Of a stretch of DNA of 64,000 nt, positions 45,625 through 58,368 are shown piece by piece (position 1 is the first letter of the stretch; every line of letters starts with the position of its first letter). The translations under genes were made by a program, and so were the position numbers. Below the pieces are notes generated by a model. It had not been told where the DNA came from. It did not search any database and saw only the letters and a program-made list of their open reading frames with translations. The stretch comes from Saccharina japonica (taxonomy: Eukaryota > Sar > Phaeophyceae > Laminariales > Laminariaceae): assembly GCA_008828725.1 (NCBI GenBank), contig MEHQ01002827.1:302558-366557 (forward strand), read 5' to 3'.

Positions 45625-48600
45625 TGCTGCTGCTGTAGTAGTCGAATGGAGATTGCGGGCGTGTAGTTCAGTTTTGGACACGCAGAACATGCTGTAGGGG
45701 TTTTAGGTGTACCTCTTCGGACTTGTGTATCCTTTCCCTGCTAAGTGTGCGTGTTCTTTAGGATTCTCTGATGGCTCTAGCACTTTTGTGACCGCGGGCT
45801 GTGATCTTGCTAGATCAGACTATAGGGATTAGCAATAGGGATTAGCAACTGAAACGAGTTTAATGTGAAGACAACAACAACGACAACAACAACAACAACA
45901 ACAACAACAGCAGCACACCACCTGAGTTATCATTCAGCCATCCTTTCTAGTACTTGTCGACATACGACCTTGGTTATCTAGTAGTGTATGTGTTCTTCAC
46001 ATTAAACCGTTATTATTTCTGCCCGTCGATATCCAGCCTACACAGCAGTGTCCGTGCCGATTTCATCCTAGAGAGATGTAAGTTATGTGGTCAAAAAGCC
46101 ACGCACGACACAGAGATACTACGTTGCAATGCTGTGAGCAGTGCAGACAATGCAATGTCATATACGACAGGCACGACCTACCCTGCTAGATGCTAGAAAT
46201 CTAGATGAGTGAACGACAGAAAAAACAAAGAAAAAACAAAGAAAAAATGTGTCGTGCGTCGTGCGGCCCCCGGAGGAGATGCGACAGACAATATGAAAAA
46301 AAAACGTGAACAGAGGAACACTGAGAACGAAAGGAAAACGGGTGACCGAAGCAAAACGAAAGCACCCTCCATGCAGCCGAAGCAGTTATTTTGTTACGGT
46401 ACGAGTAGTACAGACAGGTTCTACCAACTACCAACTAGTCGGTCTGGTACCTAGCTACCCTGTCTGCCGTCTCCTTCCTGCTTTCGTCAACCGCGGTTTC
46501 CTTAAGACCGTTACGTACCCTTCCCCCCTCCCCATTTATGGTCATACGACTACGGCCGTGCACGACATGAGTACACCCCCCCCCCCTCCCGATTCCCTTG
46601 GGCGCCACCCATACAGCGGATATGTGGCGCTTCCTAATCAATTCCGCCTCATCTTCGTGTGCCAAACACGAAAGAAAGACAAAAGACAGGAGGAAACACG
46701 AAAGAAAAACAAAACTGAACTCGTAACTACTACTAAACAAATGAAGAAAACCTAATAATAAGAAAATCCGGAACGGACAGAAAACAAGGGCAAAAAGCGA
46801 CCACGACAAAATAAAATAAAGGAATGCGAGGGGTTGCAGCATCGCTACTGTCGTGTTCGCGTCCCCCTGGAGGAGCGTCGACGGGCAGATACACCAAACA
46901 ATGAAAACAAAGAGCAAAACCGAAAGAACGGAGAAAAAATACCGATAAAATACTCGTAAATAAATAAATACATGCTTGGTCACCGCGACCCTCATCACAG
47001 CAGTTTGATATTTCTCCGTAATTTGTATGCACGCTCGGGGTGTTTTTTGTTATTTTTATGTATTTTGTACAGACAGCACCTCAGACAGTATTTACGCTGT
47101 AGTCGGCAAATTCATTGGTAAAGAGTGGGAGGGGGGGGGGGGGGGTTCATTTTACGATACGATGTATTTATGTTTTGCCTTTCGTTATCTGTCTTTCGTT
47201 CTTGGGGCGTGGATGTGCCATCTCTACTGTGTGTTGCCCTCCGCGAGCAGGCCACCCTCCGACAACCACCACCACCGCCCCCAACCTCATGCCGAGAAGA
47301 GCACTCGCGCCTTTCTCGTTATTGCACCCTCTTCCCCATGACCTTTCTGGTGGCGGAACGCTCCCTTCCTGCGTCCTTTTTTTTTGTTTCATGCCATTCA
47401 TTATCTCCGCACTTCCGTCTTTCTCCCTCCCTAGTCGTAACTCAGATCCGGGGTCACAAAGTAGGCTCCTCTCCCTCCTCCCCCACTACGGTTCTTGCCT
47501 TGATTTTTATCGCGCAGAGGGTTCAGCCTTTCCAACGCTCGTCAATTTTCATCGAATTTTGCTGACTCACGCTCTCGCGCTTTCCGAAGGTTGTAGATGG
47601 CGATCCATGTGGAATGACCACCGCTCCTAAAAAAAAAGTTTATTAGATCGGGTTTAACGAATATGCTGAACCTCTTTGCTCCCATTGGTGAGGAACGTTG
47701 GCTTCACGAACTTCAGCCCACAAAGCCAATCAGCTACGAGCCAGTGGTATTTGTGTTTCCACACCGCGAAAGGCGAACCGGGGATGGAGCCGTATCGTCC
47801 CTGGGTGGCGCTGGCTTTATTTTCGAGCCCCAGCCAATCAGCGATCGGCCGGTCGGGCTGGGGTTTCCACACCGTGCGGGGCGGTTTCGATCTGGGCGGT
47901 CGTTTTTTTCGTCCCCGGGTGGTCGGAGTTGTAGATATATGGAGGCATTTCCATAACGGGGATGGGGACCAATCGTCCCCGGGTGAGAATTTGTGGATGC
48001 ATGGCGGGATTTTCGATCGGGGGATGATACTCTATCGTCCCGGGGTGGCGCTCGCTTTATTTCGAGCCCCAGCCAATCAGCAATCGGCCGGTGTGGCTGG
48101 GGTTTCCACACCGTGCGCGGCGGTGTCGACCCGGGGGACCTTGGTTTTCGTCCCCGCGTTGTTGGAGTTGTACATGTATGAAGGTATTTCCGAACCGGGG
48201 ATGGGGACGTATCGTCCCCGGGTGGCGCTGGCTTTATTTTTTAGCCCCACCCAATCAGCGATGCGCATGTCGGGCTGGGGTTTCCACACCGTGCGGGGCG
48301 GTTTCGATCCGGGGGGTCGCTTTTTTCGTCCCCGGCTGGTCGGAGTTGTAGATATGCAGACGCATTACCAAACCGGGGATGGGCACCAATCGTCCCCGGG
48401 TGAGGAGTTGTGGATGCATGGCGGGATTTACGATCGGGGGATGATACTCTATCGTCCACGGGTGGCGCTGGCTTTATTTCGAGCCCCAGCCAATCAGCGA
48501 TCGGCCGGTATATGGCTGGGGTTTCCACACCGTGCGCGGCGGTGTCGACCCGGCGGACCTCGGTTTTCGTCCCCGCGTGGTTGGAGTTATACATGTATGG

Positions 48601-50805
48601 AGGGATTTCCGAACCGTGGATGGGGCCGTATCGTCCCCGGGTGGCGCTGGCTTTATTTTTTGAGCCCCGGTCAATCAGCGATGCGTATGCCGGGCTGGGG
48701 TTTCCACACCTTGCGGGGCGGTTTGGACCCGGGGGGTCGTCTTTTTGGTCCCCGCGTGAGGAGTTGCGGATGTATGGCGGGGTTTCCGATCGGGGGATGA
48801 TACTCTGTCGTCCCCGGGTGGCGCTGGCTTTGTATACGAGCATACGAGCCCCAGTCAATCAGCGATCGGCCGGTGTGGCTGGGGTTTCCACATCGTGCGC
48901 GGCGGTGTCGAACCGGGAGATCTCAGTTTTCGTCGCCGGGCTGTTGGAGTTGCACATGTATGGAGGTATTTCCGATCCGGGGATGGGGCCCTATCGTCCC
49001 CGGGTGGCGCTGGTTTGATTTCGAGCCCCAGCGAATCAGCGATCGGTCGGTCGGGCTGGGGTTTCCACACCGTGCGGGGCGGTTTTGAGCCGGGGGATCG
49101 TTTTTTCGTCCCCGGGTGGTTGGAGTTGTAAAGATACGGAGGGATTTCCGAACCGAGGATGGGGCCCTATCGTCCCCGGGTGCGGCGGGACTGGGGGTTT
49201 CCCCGAGGGGCAACTCCCGCCGCGCGCGCCGCGGCCCCTGATTGGCCGAGGGCTGGCTGGGGGCCCCCCTCGACCAATGGGCGCCGGGCTCGGAAAACGC
49301 AGGGATGAAATGTAATCCTTACTATGTTAATAGATACGAGCTTGTTCAAGTTGAACACCCCAGCCAGTTTTTTTTGTCAGACACGAATGAATGCCGGTTG
49401 CAAATATCTATCTACTCGAATGTCACGTATTTGGTATCATACTGGCCGCCATGAACAGTGGAAGAGGGTGACATAGCCAGCTTTTCAGTTCAGGTCCCAG
49501 GACTGGCGCTAGCGCCCAAAATGTGTCCCGACCGACCACGGGCCTTAAAAAAGGCCAGATTACTGTCAGGCGATTCCATGGTAAGTAGTTTTTTGTTTCA
49601 TTTTTATCTGAACGACGAGCCGGTTCCACAGGTACTTCAAGGCATGTCTGTAAACCAAATTGCGCAAGTAATCGGAAGATTTGTCTGCGTCGGCCAAAGA
49701 TAGCAAGTCGTTTTTAAGGCCCACAGCTGATCCAATGCTGAAATTAAGTAATTACCAGGCAAATGCAAAATACGCGTGTTTTCCGCACAAAAGCCCAAAT
49801 GTCCACGCCGTGTTTTAGAGAAAATAGGTCGTGAAAATCTGTACAAGTGTTCTCTGAGCCCGGCCAAGGACTTGACGAGCGGCGTTTTTTTTTGCATCTG
49901 GAATTTGGCGTTTCTTAAGGCCCGAAAATCCAACTCCAAAAACCAAAACAAATATCTGACGAAAAAAATAAAATAAAACACACACACCGTCCGTTCACGG
50001 GTCGGCAGGGGTTCATAGAACACGTGTGCACAATTTCAGGACCTATCTCCCAAAGACGGCGCGAACTTCCGATTCTGACTAAATTTGGGGATTTCACCTT
50101 GAAACCAGCCTGTACGAGCAGCGGCGTGAGCGTTCACCAATCAGTACGATGGGTAGAGGATCATGTTGCGTCCATGCCGTGCGACTCCTGACGCCTGCTA
50201 CGTACGGTAAAGTTGCACCATGTTTTTGCCTTCTGAGGGTGGTTACTTATTAAGGAGCTCTATACTAATAGTAAGTAAAAAAACTGGTTTTGGAGGAAAA
50301 CAAAATGTTCTACCAGGTATATATACCAGATGAACTAGCGCCACGGGCGGAGCCGTGGCCGTACCGCTAGTACCAGATGAACAATCCAATCCCATGGCTG
50401 ACGTAAGCGTACGGAAACTATTGCTTCACCACAAGAATGAAACTTCGACGATTTTGGGTTAAATAAACTGGTTCCACGTATTTGCGGACGAACTACTTGG
50501 AATTAGTGTGGGATAGTGTTTTCAGTTCTGAATGGGTTAAGATAAGAACCCCTTTTGAACTGGTCCCACATGTTTGGGGACAAACTACTTGGAATTAGTG
50601 TGGGATAGTGTTTTCAGTTCTGAACGGGTTNGGTATTTTTTTGTGTCGCTATACCAGGTTATTTTTTTGAGTACCCCTTTACGTATATACGTAGTGATAC
50701 CAATTAATATGTTTCAAGTCAACAGGTATTATTATATTTATAGTATATTACAGACGTAGAGTTTTTGTACCAGGTATTATATGTATGTATGTTGCCCATT
50801 TAATG

Positions 50806-50848
<43 letters not shown>

Positions 50849-53800
50849 GAGCTTTTCAATTTTCGCTTCGGTTTGTGGAGGGATGTCATGTTCCTTTTTC
50901 TCCATGGCTTTGGCTTCTTGGGCATAACTCCCGGAAACACGAGATCGTAAATGGATGTGGCTGTTGTCTATCGCGTGTCGCACGAGAAAAAAACGTTTGT
51001 ATGCTTCTTGGGTATCCCTGCCGTATTTTAGACACATGAGCGTAGATGGGTATGGCAGTTATAGTCGAGAACTGTGTTGAACTGGTAGTAAACGTTTTTT
51101 ATATTTTGATTGTTGTGTCGATTTTCGTAGATGGATGTTGCGGTTGTCTGTCGTGTGTCGCACGGGAATTTGTTTTTGTTTTATCCCACGGTATTGCGGT
51201 GGGGTGGTATATTGTGATAAGACTGGGTGAGACACAGAGTATCCCCTTGCAGGTTTGTCTATTAAGCATCCTTGGTGTTACTCACTTTCCGTAGAGTCAA
51301 GCGTAGAAGAGAAGCAGCTTATATTAATCCCACAGGCAAGTATGGCCCACAGATATTATAAATACCCCGAATACCGAATACGAATGCCATCCAAGTTATA
51401 CGAAAACGGACCAATTACCTATGCAGAGGTAATTACCGGCCTTCCTAGCCCATACCATTACAATATTCTGTTCGTGGCGGTTGTCCGGCGTGTGTTGCAC
51501 GGGAAAACGCTTTTTATATTTTAATTGTTTTGTCGATTTCCCGATTTGTTAAGCGGTTGACTATCGTGTGCAGCACGGGAAATCGTTTTCGTTTTATTTG
51601 GTAGTAGCGGTTGAGTGGAATATTCCATTCGTGGCATTCGTGGATTTTTCATGGCTTTGGCTTCTTGGGCACCATTGCCGGACACGAGAGCGTAGATGGA
51701 TGTGGCGTTGGTCTAGCGTGTGTTGCATGGTGTTGCACGGAAAAACACCCTACATTTTCATGTTATGTGCTTTTTTACATGGATGGGTTGGGCTTCTTTC
51801 GCGTCACTCCTTTAGTTGTCTGTCGTGCGTTGTGGGAAAGTGGCTTGGGTATACCATATTTTAGAGTCCGTCGATTTTATTCCATGGTTTGGCTTTGCTT
51901 GCCTCATTGCGATGCTTTGTGTGTTTTCTTGCTGGAGAGTGTGCCTTTGATTGGGGCTCATTTATTGCGTCAGGGATCAATAATCGATAATATTTTAACG
52001 GGACTTCTTTTGATGTTATGGGCCTTTTTTGCATCATTCATTACGTCAGGAATCAACAATACAAACTGGGTCTCTTCAACGGTCCCTTGGCATCGTAAAC
52101 TGGAGCCTTAGCCTCTCGGTCCCTTGGCATCGTAAACTACCTGATGTATTGCCGGCCTTATTCCTCCTTCGCTTCGCCGACGGCCTGGGCCGGCGGCGAA
52201 GCCCCCTTGTATCAATACATAACTTTATCTTCTTTGGTTCGGAAGCTTTCCTCGGCATCTCTTGGTACCTCACAGCCACTCTCAGCCTCTATTTGCCGAA
52301 GCAAAAGTTATTTGCTTTCCGGAGGTTCCGGAGGTTCCCGGCTTTCTGTGTTTTTTTTCTAAAATTGCAATTTCAACTTTTTTTTTTTTTTTTTTTAAAT
52401 ACGTCAGCTGTGAGTACGACCAATTGTTGAATTTTCCTGAAATTTTTGATAAAAAATATCAATACTAACATCAAGTCATCCATACTCAAATCAATTCATC
52501 CATACTAAGATCAAGTAATTTTTTTTTCAAAGAGTCCCCCAAATGTGAAAATATGGATCTCCAGAACTTCGGTCAGAATCGAAATCGGCCCATAACTTCG
52601 CGACTTAGCGGCTTTTACACTAATTTCAAGATAAAAAGCTCTGAAAAACAAAAATCGAGGGAAAAAATGAGTTTTTTTGTTTCGGTCCGATACAAGGGCT
52701 CCGCATAGGTGCCGGCATAGTATTACCAGGGCTCCGCAATCGATGCCGGCATTTGTTTTTTGTCCATATCCACACTAATTTCAAGATATACATTTTCCAC
52801 ACTAATTTCAAGATATATGTTTTTAAAGAGTCCAAAAAAAGTGAAAAAATGGATCTCCAGAACTTCGGTCAGAATCGAAAAATACCTAAAACTGGGCGAG
52901 TTAGCCGTTCTTAGCCTAATTTCAAGATAAAAAGCTCCGAAAAACAAAAATCGAGGGAAAAAATTAGTTATTTTTGTTTCGGTCCGATACAAGGGCTCCG
53001 CATAGGTGCCGGGATAGTGTTACCAGGGCTCCGCAATCGATGCCGGCATTTTTTTTTTGTCCGCTATACCGGCCCCGCTCTGACATAGTTCGGCGTACAG
53101 CTGTGCTCCTGTAGCACATGTTGGGTGGATGCGTGGGTGGATGGGTGGGTGGTTGTGTGGGTGTTTTTCGTTGTCGTTGCTGTTGCTGTAGTTAGTTGTC
53201 GATCTGTTGTTTGTCACACCATACTACTACTACTGCTGTTGTTGTACTATTAATAGCACACATAGTCACGGAAAAGGCATAAATCACACCCACACAGCAG
53301 GCAGCGCAGCTGTGAGCCGTGTTGCTCTGCTTTCTCTTCCTTTCGAATATAGAGCTTTGTTGTCCTGGAGCATGGAGCTCTATCTATCTATACTATGCAT
53401 TTGCAAGTCGCCTGTACTCTTTTTTTTATACTTTTGTGGTGAACGACTGCTGCTGCTGTCGCGTCGTAGGTGCTTTTTGCCACATGCTACATACCAGTAC
53501 TCCTGTCCTGCAGTACGATACACGGTTGTACGTACGTATAGCAGTACGTATTTCGCTGCATTGCACCATGAATCTCTTGGCATTTTCAAGTCCCGTCCTC
53601 TTGCCCCACATCGTGGACCTCTTCTGCCCCTTTCCTTGCACGAGCGTAGCAGACGGCATCAGCCGCCCTCGGAGGGGAGCGTTGCTTTCTTCGCGATAGT
53701 TTTTCGTGTTGGAAGATAGGTATTCGCTTTGTCCTGTATTTGCCGACATACAGATGGAGCTCTTGGCATTATCAAGTCGCCAGTTGCAGCTAACTTATGT

Positions 53801-56800
53801 TCCTCTTTTACCCTTTTCACATTGTTTGGTTATATTCTTCCTTCCGCGAGCGTAGCGGGCGGCGTTAGCCGCCCGCGCAGCGGAGCCCTTGTAATACATA
53901 AGAAATCCACTTGGTTTGTGTTTGCTGTTTGTCTTATATATGTGGGGTCTGGGTTATCGTGTGCCCGAACTCCGAAAATAATTAATTAACTCTATTTCTG
54001 GTACGAAATAATGAAATTGGAAATGCGATCTACAGTAATTATTTTTTGTTTTGCCCAGATTGCACCCCCGCACCTGAAAATAAATAATTAAACATCAAAA
54101 AATGATTTGCCCAAATACCGGTACAGTATTATTTGTCGCGGCTTGCGCCAGATGCACGACAGGCCGCACATACACCATGTAAGCACAGGCAGGCAGCAGG
54201 CAGCAGCGCAGAAGAGAGAGAGAGATGTGGTGGCGATTGCTGATGACGGATGCAAGCCTCCGATGAAGCAACCACTAATAGCCACAGCAGGAAACGGCGG
54301 ACCCGCCACAGTAAAGTCTGCTGCTTGTGCTTCTAGGCGGGGCTGTGACCTCGTTTGTGTTTGCTGCATATTGTCTGATGTCTTGTAGATTTCTGAAGTG
54401 AGCTTCAGGAAAGAAACACAAAAAATATATGTACGTATGAACAGTTGAGGTACGTACTCCTATTTGATCAAAGCGACCATTACATTTCAGGCCAAAGTGA
54501 GAGTGGGTCAGTCACATATATCAGCACAACAGAAAGGTAAATGGTGGATTACGGACCGCTTGCTCCGATAAACACAGCTAGCCACAGCAGTACAGCGCAG
54601 ATGGGTGTATCACCCAGGCACGGTGTTACCTGCTGCTGGTGCTTATGCAGAGTAGTAACGTTGTGCTCTCTGCATGTTCTGTTTCTACCTGTCTGTGGTA
54701 TACCGATATGTCTGCGCTCTCCTGTGTGTGCGCATGACCAGCTCGTGAAATCAGGGCAAACAACAGGACATCACGTATTATTTACTGGCACCTACGTACA
54801 AAAAAAAGCCTCACGCAGAGAAACCAGGGAAATCGGCTTATCCACTCCCGCGGGAAAAAAAACTTTGAGCGCCCGCCACGCGAGCTACAGTGCTCGGATC
54901 GAGCTCAAACCTCGACCAATGTGTCCGGCCGGGCCTCCCGTGTCGGGGTTCTTAGCGTTTTGCCGAAAAGTGCTCGTGCGAAGAGAAAAGTTGCGAAAAG
55001 TGCGAAAATTTCACAAACAGAACTATACATATATACCTGGTATGGTCTGTCGCCTCTCTTCCGTGACGGACGCTTTTTTTTTTGTTTCTTCTATTTTCTT
55101 GTTAGTTTTCGTTGTGTATTTCGTTTTCATCTCTTTCAGTTAACTTATATGCAAATTTATAGCTTGTATTTTGGCATAAATAGCATTGTGCGTGTTTTGC
55201 GTCTTGTATCCAGTGCGACATGACATTGCGGATTGTCTATGCCTCCTGATACAATACCCAGTACGTGATTGAGTTTGTTTCTGGTGCGTGTGTTTGTGAC
55301 CACAGGTCGTATATACTACTCTCTATTGGATGTAAGTATCGGCACGGACACCAGTTGTTGTCTGCTGGGTGGTCTCTTATGTCGAAGGGTCGAAATGACG
55401 AAATTACCGTTTAACGTGAGCAAACCCACGTTACGGCGGTTGGCTATTCTCCCCCCTTCCCACTACAAACCACGTTACTCGGATACCTGGTACTATGGGT
55501 GATATCGTACCTGGTAGGTTTCATATCTCTAATAATGTAATGGGCCGACCATTGTAAGGCAACTTATGGTTGTTGTTATGTTTCACGTTTTAGGTGCCAC
55601 CTCCTCCCAAGATGAGACACTTCAACACTTCAACCACCACCCCTCCCTCGGTCTTTGCGGTTTTTCCGTTTGATCGCGAGCAGTTTATGGTCGGGCTTTA
55701 CTACCACTTTGCTGGTCCCTAAATATAAGCACATTTTGTACATTAGTATTCAATAAAAACGGTGCTTTATATTTAGGGACAAGAGTGGTATAAAATTACC
55801 GCCGCCAACCATCTGTTTAACATCACCATCAACGTCACATATATATGCAGACACATCGTTATCCAAGCACACACCCCGAACCAAACTCATGCAACGTCCT
55901 GTTTTTTTTTTTTTTTTTTTTCCATCCCATTTATTATCTTCGCCCTTCCTTTCTCTCTCCTTCCTAGTCGTAACTCAGATCCGGGGTCACAAAGTAGGCT
56001 CTTCTCCCTCCTCCCCCACTACGGTTCTTGCCTTGCATTTTTATCGCGAGAAGATTTCAGCACTTTCTTCCCTCGTCGACTTGCGTCGGATTCCGCCTAC
56101 CCACGCCACGAAGGCGCTCTCAGCAATTGGTTCCTTTTTATTTTTTCAAATAAAGACAAAATCTCTCACCACGGTGGGATTCGATCTTGGGTACCAATGA
56201 GAGTAGTCTCTGAAGCTGACCACTACTCTACCGGGGCGACCGGCTTTGGCACCTAGCCACTACGGTCTCTCTAAGATGAAGAATCGGCACGGACACTGGG
56301 TTTGTGTGTCTTCTTCACATTCTGGATGTCGACGGGTAGAAAGGACGGTTTAATGTGAAGAGCACACACACTGTCTGTTTGCGCACATGCGTTAATATAT
56401 ATGTACGAGTACCACCTTTTAAGTTTCACAAAAAAAAACAAAAAAAAACATGGGCGCGCGCACGCACGCTCGCTCGCACACACGCACCTTACCTGTTTCT
56501 CATGCTCGTTGCCAAGCGCAGCTCGTCGTACACGTCAGGGAGAAATCGCCTAGCGAACGGTAACCGTCGCGCGGGGTGGCTCCCAGATAGCAGCAGCAGC
56601 GCGTCGGCGGGCCAGTCGGTGCCGCCACCGCCGCCGCCGTCGGCGAGCACTGCCCCTTCCGAGTCCACGCCCGCCGCCGCCGCGAGGCGATGCCGAAGAT
56701 CCTATGGAAAGGCAAGCAATGCGTGGGATTGATCGGCGCGGTGCGGTGCGGTAGGGTGCGGTGCCAGGTGATAGATACCTTTCTTTGTTGTGCTTACCCT

Positions 56801-58313
56801 TTGTCATTGAATGGTTGGTCGATACTCAACGTCTAAAAAAGAAGATGCGTGGGGTATTTCATTTATGTGCCAAACGCGTTATTTATTCGCTCTTGTTGTC
56901 ATCAACTATCAACCAACCTGCGTCATATACGACAGTATGTTACATATTTCATATTTCAAAACGTCACCTACAACAGCAGTAGTATTCATAGTAGCCTTTA
57001 CCGCATCGCTGGATTATTATCTAGGATATAATATGGAAATCGGGGAATATTTTATTGTGCGCCTTTTATTTACTATTTTACTACAGCAGTAGTGTGGTTG
57101 ACCATTTTTTCAAAAAACAAAAAAACGCCTAATTTTTTCGAGACAAAGCTCACAAGGGTTGGGGCGGGGTCGGGATTGGGGTTAGGGTTAGTGTCTAAAG
57201 TAGTGTTTGAGGCGTTTTTCGAAGTATCCCTTTTCATAACACACTGGCCACAACCAATTAATTCCTCGATTTCTATACTTTATCCAAGATACTAATTCAG
57301 AATTGCGGCAAAGGCAGGCGGTTCTGGGCTATGACCCTCCAAAAAAGGGTCTTAGACCATAGGTTGTCTCTACTCGTATTGATACCGAACATTACAGTTC
57401 GGTCGTAGAAACTAGAAACAGATAGTGGCGGTGAGACTCGTTGACGAACAAGGAGGGAGGCGGCGTGAATCACTCCCCTGACGTCCCTGACTCTAGTGTG
57501 CTCATGCTCATGTATAGCTATAGGCTTGTCATCGAAAAACGCCGTTCCCCCAAAAGTTTACTCGTATGCCACTCTGTCCCTAAATATAAGCACCGTTGTT
57601 ATTTAATATTAGTCTGTAAAATGTTCTTATATTTCGGGACATAGTGGTAGCCTGTACAACAAACTCCATATGTTCACTGTAGCCGGCAATACCGTCAATA
57701 TAGTCGGCAATACAGGCAATAAAGTCTGCAAATATAGGCAATATAGTCGGCAATACCGGCAATATAGTCGGCAAATACCGGGAAAATAGTCTGCAATACC
57801 GGCAATAAAGTCGGCAAATACCCGCAATATAGCCTGTAATACCGGCAATACAGTCGGCATTATCGGCAATAAAGTCGGCCAATACCGGCAATACAGCCGG
57901 CAATACCGGCAATATAGCCGGCAATACCGGCAATATAGCCGGCAATACCGGCAATATAGCCGGTAATACCGGCACTATAGTCCCCGTTTGGACTCTGTGA
58001 TACGAAAATCAAACGGGGGTTATCGTATTATATCATATATACATCCGGCCAGAGTTGGTGTAAACGTAGGGATGATGAAACACCCCAACACACACAAACA
58101 ACACGACACAAACCAGAGAGAGTCACGGCGGCCGCGTCGTCTTTTTTTTCTGCCACATTCGACAATTTTAACGAGCCATAAGTATACTACAGCTGTACAC
58201 CTGTTACTAAACTACCGAGCTATCTTACGAATACTGCTCGCTGCTATCGAGCGATATGCTATACGAGTATACCTTTTTGGACGAAGTTTGCACCGGTACG
58301 GAGCGGACGACAT

Positions 58314-58368
<55 letters not shown>

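Noticed and set aside
47676..48800. 374-codon plus-strand frame and related frames
   Set aside because: Translation of the CCAAT-bearing minisatellite; no start context, no splice support, same peptide repeated.
57170..57195. Telomere
   Set aside because: Only two or three TTAGGG-like words, repeated in a dispersed family at 59740. The similar words at 29517 are degenerate.
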